Shown here one piece after another: positions 39,476-48,025 of a DNA stretch of 64,000 bases (within the stretch, counting starts at the first letter, position 1; each line of letters begins with the position of its first letter). The notes under the pieces were generated by a model. That model made no database searches, had not been told where the DNA came from, and saw only the letters and a program-made list of their open reading frames with translations. A program made the position numbers and the translations under genes. The stretch is from assembly GCF_000802235.1 (NCBI RefSeq), contig NZ_JTDL01000091.1, positions 1 through 64,000 on the forward strand. Reading direction: 5' to 3'. Origin of the DNA: Sinomonas humi (lineage in GTDB: Bacteria > Actinomycetota > Actinomycetes > Actinomycetales > Micrococcaceae).

Positions 39476-40024
39476 ATGGCAGGGCAGCCTTCTTCCTCCG
39501 CCCTGCCGGGCGCCGCTGAGCCCCGGCCGAGGGCTGGCGTCCCGATCTGGCGCGTCGGCAAGCCGGACGCGCTCCTCGCTGGAGCAGTCGAGACAGCCCG
39601 CAAAGCTCTCCTCGAGGCCGTCGACGCTGAGCACATCGGCCGCCACCTCGGGGCCAAGAGTGAGGGCGAACGGCTCGTCACACATCTGTTCGAGTGCCTC
39701 CGCCCGGGCTACCGCGGCTGGCAATGGTACGTGACGGTAGCGAGGGTTTCGCGGTCCAAGATCGTGACGGTCAGCGAGCTCGGAGTCCTGCCGAGCGAGA
39801 ACTCGGTGCTCGCGCCGGAATGGGTCCCGTGGTCGGAGCGCGTGCGGCCAGAGGAACGGGAGCAGGCGATCCTCGACGCGGCGGCAGAGGGCGTCGCTGC
39901 CGCGGACGAGGCGGAGGACATCGACGACGACGCGGCCGAGGAAACTGACGAGGCAGAGGAAGCGCTCGAGGCGGCCGACGCGGAGGCCGCGGGCATCACG
40001 GACATCGACGACGAGATCGACTGA
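39476..40024 (+). CDS. DUF3027 domain-containing protein
   Basis: This 182-residue protein contains the DUF3027 pattern: ETARKALLEAVDAEHIGRHL, then LVTHLFECLRPGYRGWQWYV and LGVLPSENSVLAPEWVPWSE. The C-terminus after residue 130 is highly acidic (EDIDDDAAEETDEAEEALEA) and probably disordered. The family is actinobacterial and of unknown role. Its ATG follows the cold-shock stop by one base, so it is coupled to that gene, and a perfect terminator closes the unit. Confidence 0.82.
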   Translation: MAGQPSSSALPGAAEPRPRAGVPIWRVGKPDALLAGAVETARKALLEAVDAEHIGRHLGAKSEGERLVTHLFECLRPGYRGWQWYVTVARVSRSKIVTVSELGVLPSENSVLAPEWVPWSERVRPEEREQAILDAAAEGVAAADEAEDIDDDAAEETDEAEEALEAADAEAAGITDIDDEID

Positions 40025-40074
40025 GGTCGGCCCGATCAGCCTCCTTGCAGCCTGAATTGCGGCCCGGATTGCAG

Positions 40075-40105
40075 CAAGGCCCCGACGGATACCGTCGGGG
40101 CCTTG
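40075..40105. terminator. Bidirectional intrinsic terminator
   Basis: A perfect 14-bp stem caaggccccgacgg (40075-40088) and ccgtcggggccttg (40092-40105) with a 3-nt loop lies between the convergent DUF3027 and serC genes. Confidence 0.9.
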
Positions 40106-40133
40106 CTGTTGGTCGGCCGCGCTGCGGCTCGGA

Positions 40134-41414
<1,281 letters not shown>

Positions 41415-41515
41415 TCAAAATAAGCTAGACTGGCCGTGCACTCACCGTGCTGCGCGCCCTGTTCCTGCGCCAGGCGCGGGAACCGCTGTTTCGCCTCCAA
41501 GGAGCCGCTGGCCGC

Positions 41516-42211
41516 ATGACCGACCTCATCGACACCACTGAGATGTACCTCCGCACGATCCTCGAACTCGAGGAGGAGGGGATCGTTCCCCTGCGGGCGC
41601 GCATCGCGGAGCGCCTCCGGCACTCGGGCCCCACGGTGTCCCAGACGGTTGCGCGCATGGAGCGTGACGGCCTCGTCGTCGTGACGGGGGACCGCCACCT
41701 CGAGCTCACGGCCCCGGGACGCAAGCGGGCAACCGAGGTGATGCGGAAGCATCGGCTCGCCGAGCGGCTCCTCTCCGATGTCATCGGACTCGACTGGGCC
41801 TACGTCCACGACGAGGCCTGCCGCTGGGAGCACGTGATGAGCGAACGCGTCGAGCGGCGCCTCTACGACCTCTTGGGGCGTCCGAGCGAATCTCCGTACG
41901 GGAACCCGATCCCCGGGCTCGAGGCCCTCGGGGGAGAGCCCTCCGCGGGCTTCACGGCAGGGGTCGTGACCCTGGTCGACGCCATGCGCGAGTACGCCGC
42001 TGGCTCGCGGGTCGTGGTCTGCCGCCTCGCGGAGCCGATCCAGGTGGATCCCGAACTGCTCGCACAACTGGACGAGGGCGGCATCCGTCCGGGGGCGAAG
42101 CTCGCCCTCGAGCGGGTCGGAGACTACATCTCGGTGCGGACACCACAGGTCGACGGCGCGCTCGAACTGCCGGTCGAGGTCGCCGCCCACGTCTTCGTTT
42201 CGATCTCCTGA
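41516..42211 (+). CDS. ideR: Iron-dependent regulator of the DtxR/IdeR family
   Basis: This 231-residue metalloregulator starts [20 protein letters not shown] as in DtxR/IdeR. The winged helix carries [20 protein letters not shown]. All seven known DtxR metal ligands are at the same positions: primary-site Met10, Cys102, Glu105, His106 and ancillary-site His79, Glu83, His98. The C-terminal SH3-like domain is present ([20 protein letters not shown]). Fe(II)-loaded protein would repress iron uptake genes. The ATG at 41516 has CAAGGAG about 12 nt upstream. TAGACT at 41426-41431 may be the -10. Confidence 0.93.
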   Translation: MTDLIDTTEMYLRTILELEEEGIVPLRARIAERLRHSGPTVSQTVARMERDGLVVVTGDRHLELTAPGRKRATEVMRKHRLAERLLSDVIGLDWAYVHDEACRWEHVMSERVERRLYDLLGRPSESPYGNPIPGLEALGGEPSAGFTAGVVTLVDAMREYAAGSRVVVCRLAEPIQVDPELLAQLDEGGIRPGAKLALERVGDYISVRTPQVDGALELPVEVAAHVFVSIS

Positions 42212-42597
42212 CCTCGAGGCCAATCCCTGACCTCGGGAGAGGCACCATAACCTGTGCGATAGATCTCACAGGTTCGAACACGCCGAGAAGTCGAAAATCC
42301 AGTTCTTGGACAATTGAGAGAACGCTACCCGCGAGCTGAGTCTCGGTAAGGGTAACGGCAAGGTTACGAATATCCGTCGGGTGAGACTTCTCACTGCCTG
42401 GCTCGCCCCGGCATGAACCGACTCAAATGGTCTTGCATCGAGCCTCAGGCGCATGATTCCGGGCTTTTTGGCCCGACGACCGTGTCCTGACCGTGATCAT
42501 CTGAGACCTCGCTGTGATCCGAATGTGACTTTCCGTGCGAAGTCCGCTACGCTCGTTCGTGTTCCAGCTCCAACCAAGTTGGAACATCCGGTCGGAT
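42212..42597 (+). promoter_or_regulatory. Long promoter region of the riboswitch locus
   Basis: This 386-bp region has no supported gene. It contains a GTAAC-N6-GTTAC dyad with a nearby GTAAG (about 42350-42373), resembling sites of the MtrA cell-wall regulator, and several gtgatc/tgtgac motifs (42494-42530). TGTGAC (42524-42529) and TACGCT (42548-42553), 18 nt apart, are a possible promoter that would start transcription some 40 nt before the riboswitch. Confidence 0.45.
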
Positions 42598-42776
42598 TGC
42601 CTAGCTCTGCCGCTGGCCGGAATCCGTTCGCACAACCGTTTGGCAGGGGCGGGGGAACCACTTTCGGGCCTCTTCACCGAGGTCCTTGGGGTAAAGCAGC
42701 CCGGTGCTTGCACCGGGAGGCCGGATACTTCCAGTCCGAACCCGACAGCTCACCTCGCAGGCATTGGGAGAGGCTA
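42598..42776 (+). ncRNA. c-di-AMP riboswitch (ydaO-yuaA class)
   Basis: The conserved signature is clear: cgggggaaccact, then ggggtaaagcagcccggtgc, then ccgaacccgacagctcacct and cgcaggcattgggagagg. The 5' segment tagctct can pair with agaggcta near 42767-42774 as helix P1. In actinobacteria this class usually precedes cell-wall hydrolase genes and turns them off when c-di-AMP is high. Here the 3' end includes gggagagg, the probable ribosome-binding site of the next ORF, which suggests translational control. Confidence 0.92.
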
Positions 42777-42781
42777 CCTCT

Positions 42782-43078
42782 GTGTCGTCACGCAACGTCA
42801 TTGCGCGTCGTCGGGCCACGCCGGCCCGCAGCAGCCGTACAACGGCTGTTGCTCCGGCCATGCCTGATGACGCAGGCATCGTCGGCCGTACGGCCGTCGC
42901 CGCTGCGCCACGCTTGACTGTTGCCACGGGTTCGCCCGTGTCAAACAAGCTGCAGCGCAAAGCCTCGGTCCTCTCCGACGTCGGCAGCGCCCGCTCCGCG
43001 AGCGTCGTCGCGTCAAAGAAGTCGATTTCCGGCATGCACTCGCACGCCGCCGGTACTGGCTTCTGTACGTTCCGCTGA
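42782..43078 (+). CDS. Small basic ORF directly behind the c-di-AMP riboswitch
   Basis: This 98-residue frame starts with GTG 6-8 nt after gggagagg. It is Arg/Ser/Ala-rich (MSSRNVIARRRATPARSSRT), has no clear hydrophobic segment, and ends with SGMHSHAAGTGFCTFR. It matches no family I know. It may be a real secreted or nucleic-acid-binding protein, a leader ORF whose translation is switched by c-di-AMP, or an artefact. The NlpC/P60 gene begins 103 nt later, so both could be on one transcript. Confidence 0.4.
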   Translation: MSSRNVIARRRATPARSSRTTAVAPAMPDDAGIVGRTAVAAAPRLTVATGSPVSNKLQRKASVLSDVGSARSASVVASKKSISGMHSHAAGTGFCTFR

Positions 43079-43181
43079 CCCCCTGACCGTGAGGGTGCAC
43101 GGCCGTCCCCCAACGGCCGCGTCCTCATCCGTGTGCCAAAACCCCTAGGCGCGCGGGCGACGAAAGAGAGAAAAGCCCCAG

Positions 43182-43982
43182 ATGTCCACTCGTGCTGGAA
43201 TCGCTCGGCACCGGGCCGAGAACACCTCCTCCATCGCCATCATCGCGAAGGCCGTGACGGAGAACGCTGGCGGCATGGGCCGCCAGGCTGCCGTTATCGC
43301 TGCCGCTTCGGGCCTCGTCCTTACCAGCGGTGTTGCCGCCAACGCGGCTGAGCTCCCCACTCAGCGTGAAGCTTCCGCGCCCACCGCCCTCCAGGTACAG
43401 ACTGCCGTTGACGCCAACGTCGCTGCCGATGCTGGCGCTCAGCTGAGCTTCGAGCGGCCCGCCGTCGAGTCCGAAGCTGCCCCTGCTCCTGCCCCGGCCC
43501 CCGCTCCTGTTCAGCAGGCCGCGACGACCGTGACCCCCGCTGCGGATACCACCCCTGCAGCCACCACGACTGATGCTGCGACGGCGACGGCCCCTGCGGC
43601 GACCGCGACCGCGACCGCAGCCGTGCAGACGGCTCCTGCGGCCTCGTCGAGCGGGAAGGGCGCTGCAATCGCTGCCGCTGCCTACGCCCAGCTCGGCGTC
43701 CACCAGGACTGCACGATGCTCGTGACGAACGCGCTCGCCGCCGTCGGCATCTACTTCCACGGCTGGCCGGCCGACTACATGTCCCTCGGCCACATCGTGA
43801 GCGCCGGTGAGGCGCAGCCCGGCGACCTCGTGTACTACCAGAACGGTGGCATGGGGATGGCCCACATCGCCGTCTACGTCGGCAACGGCATGGCTGTCCA
43901 CGGTGGTTGGGACGGCGACAACACCGTCCTCTACAGCGTGAACGTCGGCTCGGGCCCGGTCTTCATCCACGTCGACCGCTGA
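43182..43982 (+). CDS. Secreted NlpC/P60-family cell-wall peptidase
   Basis: This 266-residue protein has a long N-terminus with a late signal segment (AAVIAAASGLVLTSGVAANA, residues about 37-56), an Ala/Pro/Thr-rich linker to about residue 155, and a C-terminal NlpC/P60 domain of about 110 residues. Catalytic Cys177 is in GVHQDCTMLVTNALAAVG and His228 in GMAHIAVYVGNGMAVHGG; PGDLVYYQNGG is typical. It probably cleaves peptidoglycan stem peptides outside the cell. The c-di-AMP riboswitch 405 nt upstream fits cell-wall control. GAGAGAAAAG precedes the ATG. Confidence 0.9.
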   Translation: MSTRAGIARHRAENTSSIAIIAKAVTENAGGMGRQAAVIAAASGLVLTSGVAANAAELPTQREASAPTALQVQTAVDANVAADAGAQLSFERPAVESEAAPAPAPAPAPVQQAATTVTPAADTTPAATTTDAATATAPAATATATAAVQTAPAASSSGKGAAIAAAAYAQLGVHQDCTMLVTNALAAVGIYFHGWPADYMSLGHIVSAGEAQPGDLVYYQNGGMGMAHIAVYVGNGMAVHGGWDGDNTVLYSVNVGSGPVFIHVDR

Positions 43983-43999
43983 TCCTGGTCTTCTCCTCG

Positions 44000-44038
44000 A
44001 ACGGCGCCTCTCCCACTCGGGAGGGGCGCCGTTTTCGT
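44000..44038 (+). terminator. Terminator of the NlpC/P60 gene
   Basis: A 15-bp stem (44000-44014 with 44019-44033, one G-T wobble), loop actc, is followed by ttcgtgt, 17 nt after the stop. Confidence 0.9.
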
Positions 44039-44200
44039 GTCTCCGGGGTGAACAATCGGTAGAGGTTGCGGCCGAACACCCCCATGGTTCGTAAAACTGC
44101 AAATTCGTTCAGTACTCTAAAAGGGTCGATCAGCCCGACCATGCACAGGGCAGCCGGCCCTGTGCCCCTGACCGGGTGCGGCCGTGAAGAGGAACGCAGC

Positions 44201-44701
44201 ATGCGCACACTCGTCCTGAATGCCGGTTACGAACCACTGGCGGTAGTGAGCTTCCGCCGGGCCCTCGTGCTTGTCCTCGCCGGAAAGGCGAGCATCGTGG
44301 CGGAGGACGGCGATCCAGTCGTCGGTCCGCGCGATGTGCTCGGACGCCCGTCAGTGATCCTGCTCAACCGCTACATCAGACCCCGGAGAACGCACACCGC
44401 GACGGTCAGCAGACGCGGCGTGCTGCGCAGAGACGGGCACCTGTGCGCGTACTGCGGCAAGACTGCCCACACCATCGATCATGTGCTCCCCAAGTCGCGC
44501 GGCGGCCAGGACACATGGGAGAACCTGGTGGCGTGCTGCCTGCGGTGCAACAACGTCAAGGGAGACCACACTCCTGGAGAGATGGGATGGAAGCTTCGCT
44601 TCACCCCACAGACCCCCGTCGGAACGGTCTGGCAGATCAAGGAGCTCGAGAAGCCGACCGCCCAGTGGAGTCCCTTCCTGCTTCCGGAGTCGGCGGCCTG
44701 A
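44201..44701 (+). CDS. HNH endonuclease
   Basis: This 166-residue protein has an N-terminal beta-rich half (MRTLVLNAGYEPLAVVSFRR) and a C-terminal HNH domain. Zinc knuckles are C82-A-Y-C85 and C113-L-R-C116; the active core is TIDHVLPKSRGG with His94 and the ENLVACC segment with Asn108. This small HNH_5-type nuclease is widely conserved in actinobacteria, but its role is unsettled. GAGGAACG lies 6-8 nt before the ATG. It overlaps the likely start of the mobA-like gene by 37 nt. Confidence 0.9.
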   Translation: MRTLVLNAGYEPLAVVSFRRALVLVLAGKASIVAEDGDPVVGPRDVLGRPSVILLNRYIRPRRTHTATVSRRGVLRRDGHLCAYCGKTAHTIDHVLPKSRGGQDTWENLVACCLRCNNVKGDHTPGEMGWKLRFTPQTPVGTVWQIKELEKPTAQWSPFLLPESAA

Positions 44702-45645
44702 GCGCTGAAAAGCCAGCCGTCGCGTTCGACGCCGTCGTCCTGGCAGGCGGGCGCGCTTCGCGGCTCGGAGGCTACCCGAAGCCACGGCTCGTCTACGAGG
44801 GCGCCACCCTCCTCGATCGCGCCCTCCGTGCCGTGAGCCAGGCGGGGAGGGTCGTCGTCGTCGGTCCCCGGCAGCCCGTGGCGGGCGTAGTCCATTGGGC
44901 GCGCGAGTCGCCGGAGTTCGCGGGGCCCGTCGCCGCCCTCGGCGCGGGCGTCGCCGCCCTCCCCTCGGCTGGCGAGCCGCAGGGGGCCCCGTGGGTCGCT
45001 GTCCTGGCCGCGGATCTCCCGCTCGCCGCCGAGGCACTCGCCCCACTCCTCGCGGCGTGCGCGCTCGGGGCCGAGTCGGACGTCGTGCTCGCCGAGGACG
45101 AAGGAGGGCGGCAGCAGCCGCTCCTCGCCCTGTACCGGCGGGCGCCCCTCGAGCGGGCTCTTGCCGATCTGGCCGAGGACGGAGGTCTGGCCGACCGACC
45201 GCTTCGGCATCTCGTTGCTAGGCTGTCGGTGCAGCCCCTGCGCTTGGAGCCGCGCCTTGCCGACGACGTCGACACATGGTCCGCCGCGGAGCGTTGGGGC
45301 ATTCGACGCCCGGACTCACCGGGTGTCCAGACCGAGTACGAGGAGCCCGAGATGCCGGAGACGGACAACGATGAGATCCTGCGCGAATGGTGCGCCGAGC
45401 TTGTTGACGCCTTCGAGCTCGACGGGCTCGAGGTCGACATCGACGCGGTGCTCGGGCTCGCGGGGGTAGCCGCGCACGGGGTCGTGCGCCCGGCGGCGCC
45501 GCTCACGACCTTCATCGCTGCCTACGCCGCAGGCTTCGCCGCAGGCAGCGGGCAGGCTCCCGAGAAGGTCGCGATGGAATCCGCCATCGACCTCGCCCGC
45601 CGCGTCCTGAAGTCACGGGCCGATCGGGCCGGGTCAGGGGAATGA
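44665..45645 (+). CDS. MobA-like NTP transferase fused to DUF6457
   Basis: This protein of about 326 residues starts with a nucleotidyltransferase domain: FDAVVLAGGRASRLGGYPKP, then WVAVLAADLPLAAEALAPLL with the metal-binding Asp, and QQPLLALYRR. It resembles MobA, which adds GMP to molybdopterin. The last 95 residues (residue about 230 on) are a DUF6457 domain: EILREWCAELVDAFELDGLE and HGVVRPAAPLTTFIAAYAAG. The only usual start in frame is GTG at 44665, inside the HNH gene; CTG at 44698 is another option. The stop overlaps the moeA ATG (ATGA). Confidence 0.82.
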   Translation: MESLPASGVGGLSAEKPAVAFDAVVLAGGRASRLGGYPKPRLVYEGATLLDRALRAVSQAGRVVVVGPRQPVAGVVHWARESPEFAGPVAALGAGVAALPSAGEPQGAPWVAVLAADLPLAAEALAPLLAACALGAESDVVLAEDEGGRQQPLLALYRRAPLERALADLAEDGGLADRPLRHLVARLSVQPLRLEPRLADDVDTWSAAERWGIRRPDSPGVQTEYEEPEMPETDNDEILREWCAELVDAFELDGLEVDIDAVLGLAGVAAHGVVRPAAPLTTFIAAYAAGFAAGSGQAPEKVAMESAIDLARRVLKSRADRAGSGE

Positions 45646-46994
45646 CGGCCGGCGCCCCGGGCGCCGCGCACTCGCTGCACCACTCGTGGTCGGAGGCCCG
45701 CGCGGCGGCGGCCGCGGCGGGGTCCCCGATCCCGCCGGCGGAAGCCCCGCTGTCGGCATGCGCGGGCCGCGCCCTCGCTAAGGACCTCACGGCGCTCACG
45801 CCGCTGCCGCACTACGCGTCGTCGGCCATGGACGGCTGGGCCGTGAGCGGTAGCGGGCCCTGGATCCTCGCCGAACCAGGGGAGCCCCTCGCCGCGCATC
45901 AGGCGAGTCCGATCGTCACGGGTGGCGCGCTGCCCGCCGGGACCCGCGCCGTCCTGCGCCGCGAGTACGGCGAGATCGCGCCGGACGAGGAGGGCCTCCC
46001 TCACCTCCGCCTGAGTCCCGCCGCCCCACCCGGCGCGCCTTCCGGCGGGGCGGATATTCGGCCCGCGGGGGAGGAAGCCCAACCTGGGGACGTCCTTCTG
46101 CCTGTGGGGACCGAGCTCGGCCCGGCGCAGCTCGCACTGGCCGCGATTGCTGGATACGACGAGCTTCCGGTCGAAGGGCATCCTCTCGTGCGAATCGTGC
46201 GGACGGGCTCGGAAGTCGTCGAATCGGGGATGCCCGCGCCGGGCCGCGTCCGCGACGTCTTCAGCTTCCTCATCCCGCCGCTCGTGGCTGCCTGCGGAGG
46301 CATCCTCGTGGGTCAGCGCAAGATCGGCGACGCCGCGGAGGAATGGCACGCGGCCCTCGCCGACGATGCCGCTGGCGAAGCGGCGGACGACGGCGCGAGC
46401 GGACTTGCAGTGCTCGGCCCGGCCGACGTCGTCATTACCACCGGCGGCACCGGCAAGGGCGAGTCCGATCACCTGCGCGACGTCGTGGCCGCACTGGGTG
46501 GTCGCCTGCTAGTCGACGGCATCTCGATGCGCCCCGGCCACCCCACAGTTCTCGCGGAGTTGCCCGATGGCCGGTTCTTCGTGGGACTCCCCGGGAACCC
46601 GCTCGCCGCGGTCATGGGCTTCCTCGCGGTGGGGGAGCCGCTCCTCGCTGCCCTCGCGGGGCGCCCTCCGCTGGCTCCCCTCGAGCTGCCGTCCGGAGCG
46701 GTCTTCGAACCGGAGCTCAAGCGGACAAGACTCGTTCCCTTCCGGCGCATGTACGGGATGGCCTCCCCGGCGGGTGCCACTGGCTCCGGGATGCTCCGTG
46801 GGCTCGCGCGGGCCGATGGGATCATGGTGATCCCGCCGCACGGCGTCCAGCTCGGCGAACCCGTGCAGGCGCTGCCCCTTCCTTGGGGACGGCCCCTGAC
46901 GGAACCGGCCCCAGACGCCACCCCGAAGCCAAAGCCGAAGCGCCGGAGCGTCTCGTCGAAGGAACCGGTCGACTGGAGCGGGCTCGATGCCTGA
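45642..46994 (+). CDS. moeA: Molybdopterin molybdenumtransferase MoeA
   Basis: This 450-residue enzyme inserts molybdate into adenylated molybdopterin. Key segments are LPHYASSAMDGWAV, IVTGGALPAGTRAVLRREYG, IVRTGSEVVE, the VITTGGTGKGESDHLRDVVA loop, and FFVGLPGNPLAAVMGFLAVG. It is somewhat longer than usual because of an Ala/Gly-rich N-terminus and a basic Pro/Lys tail. The ATG overlaps the upstream stop (ATGA), so translation is coupled to the mobA-like gene. Confidence 0.93.
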   Translation: MTAGAPGAAHSLHHSWSEARAAAAAAGSPIPPAEAPLSACAGRALAKDLTALTPLPHYASSAMDGWAVSGSGPWILAEPGEPLAAHQASPIVTGGALPAGTRAVLRREYGEIAPDEEGLPHLRLSPAAPPGAPSGGADIRPAGEEAQPGDVLLPVGTELGPAQLALAAIAGYDELPVEGHPLVRIVRTGSEVVESGMPAPGRVRDVFSFLIPPLVAACGGILVGQRKIGDAAEEWHAALADDAAGEAADDGASGLAVLGPADVVITTGGTGKGESDHLRDVVAALGGRLLVDGISMRPGHPTVLAELPDGRFFVGLPGNPLAAVMGFLAVGEPLLAALAGRPPLAPLELPSGAVFEPELKRTRLVPFRRMYGMASPAGATGSGMLRGLARADGIMVIPPHGVQLGEPVQALPLPWGRPLTEPAPDATPKPKPKRRSVSSKEPVDWSGLDA

Positions 46995-47088
46995 CGGCGG
47001 GCCGGTGGCGCGAGTGCAAGTCGGCTGCTCGCTTTGAGTCGGTTCGGAGGAGCAGGATGGTGTTACGAGCGTTGATGGAGGTATTCCC

Positions 47089-47943
47089 ATGGGCCGGCTG
47101 AGTCAGCGGCGCCGCGTGCGCAAGTTCGTCCTCGGCAGTGAGTATCCGGTGCGGGACAAGGAGGACGTGCTCGCAGTCGAGGAGCCGCTCGAGATCCGGC
47201 TCGCAGGTACCGCTCGGACCTTCTCGTACAGCGTGACGATGCGGACGCCTGGAGACGATTTCGACCTCGTTGCCGGCTTCCTCGTCTCGGAGGGCGTCGT
47301 GTGGGAGCCCGGGCAGATCATCGCTGAGCGGTTCTGCGGCGGCGAGGATGAGGAGGGGCGCCAGACCTTCAACGTCGTCCAGGCCCAGCTGAGGCCGGAT
47401 GTCGTGATGCCGGAGACAGGGCGGGCCGTCTACACGTCGAGCTCGTGCGGGATCTGCGGAACGGATTCAATCGAGTCCGTGCGCCGCTCCGGGCACTACA
47501 GCCCGGCGGACGACGGCGTACGCCTCCTCCCCGAGCTCGTCGCCGGCCTGCCTGCCCGGCTCCGGGAGGCGCAGGGGCTCTTCGACAAGACCGGCGGCGT
47601 GCACGCTGCGGGCCTCTTCCGGGTGGGCGACGGCGGGACGTCCGCGGAGCTCCTCTGCCTGCGTGAGGACGTCGGGCGGCACAACGCCGTGGACAAGGTC
47701 GTGGGGTGGGCCCTGCGCTCCGGCGCCCTTCCCCTCTCCGAGACCGTGCTGCAGGTCTCTGGCAGAGCTTCCTTCGAGCTCGTCCAGAAGGCCGCTATGG
47801 CTGGCATCCCGGTGCTCGCGGCGGTCAGCGCGCCGTCCTCCCTCGCCGTCGAACTCGCGGAGGAGACCGGCATCACCCTCATCGGCTTCAGCCGGGGTGC
47901 GGGCTTCAACGTCTACGCCGGGCACGAACGGCTGCTTTCCTGA
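47089..47943 (+). CDS. fdhD: Formate dehydrogenase accessory sulfurtransferase
   Basis: This 284-residue protein delivers sulfur to the molybdenum-bis-PGD cofactor of formate dehydrogenase. The conserved Cys pair is in SSCGICGTDSIE (Cys120, Cys123). LREDVGRHNAVDKVVGWALR and VSGRASFELVQKAAMAGIPV are diagnostic. It follows moeA by 94 nt, giving a molybdenum-cofactor group, but the formate dehydrogenase genes are not in the window. A GGAGG-like stretch precedes the ATG (GGAGGTATTCCC). Confidence 0.95.
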   Translation: MGRLSQRRRVRKFVLGSEYPVRDKEDVLAVEEPLEIRLAGTARTFSYSVTMRTPGDDFDLVAGFLVSEGVVWEPGQIIAERFCGGEDEEGRQTFNVVQAQLRPDVVMPETGRAVYTSSSCGICGTDSIESVRRSGHYSPADDGVRLLPELVAGLPARLREAQGLFDKTGGVHAAGLFRVGDGGTSAELLCLREDVGRHNAVDKVVGWALRSGALPLSETVLQVSGRASFELVQKAAMAGIPVLAAVSAPSSLAVELAEETGITLIGFSRGAGFNVYAGHERLLS

Positions 47944-47945
47944 AA

Positions 47946-47959
47946 GGCAAGCGCTTCCA
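47946..47959. promoter_or_regulatory. Putative LacI-family operator upstream of the alpha-mannosidase
   Basis: ggcaagcgcttcca read on the minus strand is TGGAAGCGCTTGCC, matching the LacI/GalR-type pattern TGNAANCGNTTNCA at all but the last fixed base. It lies 67-80 nt upstream of the mannosidase GTG and just after the fdhD stop. Confidence 0.5.
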
Positions 47960-48025
47960 CTCGGGACTACGGTCGAGTAGCTTTGAAGGGGGACCGTTAC
48001 TCCATCGATTGGAGCGAGAGAGCAC

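Noticed and set aside
38743-39681. N-terminal extension of the helicase-associated gene
   Set aside because: It would overlap the small membrane protein, the divergent cold-shock gene and their promoters, and is low-complexity; the ATG at 38742 has a strong ribosome-binding site.
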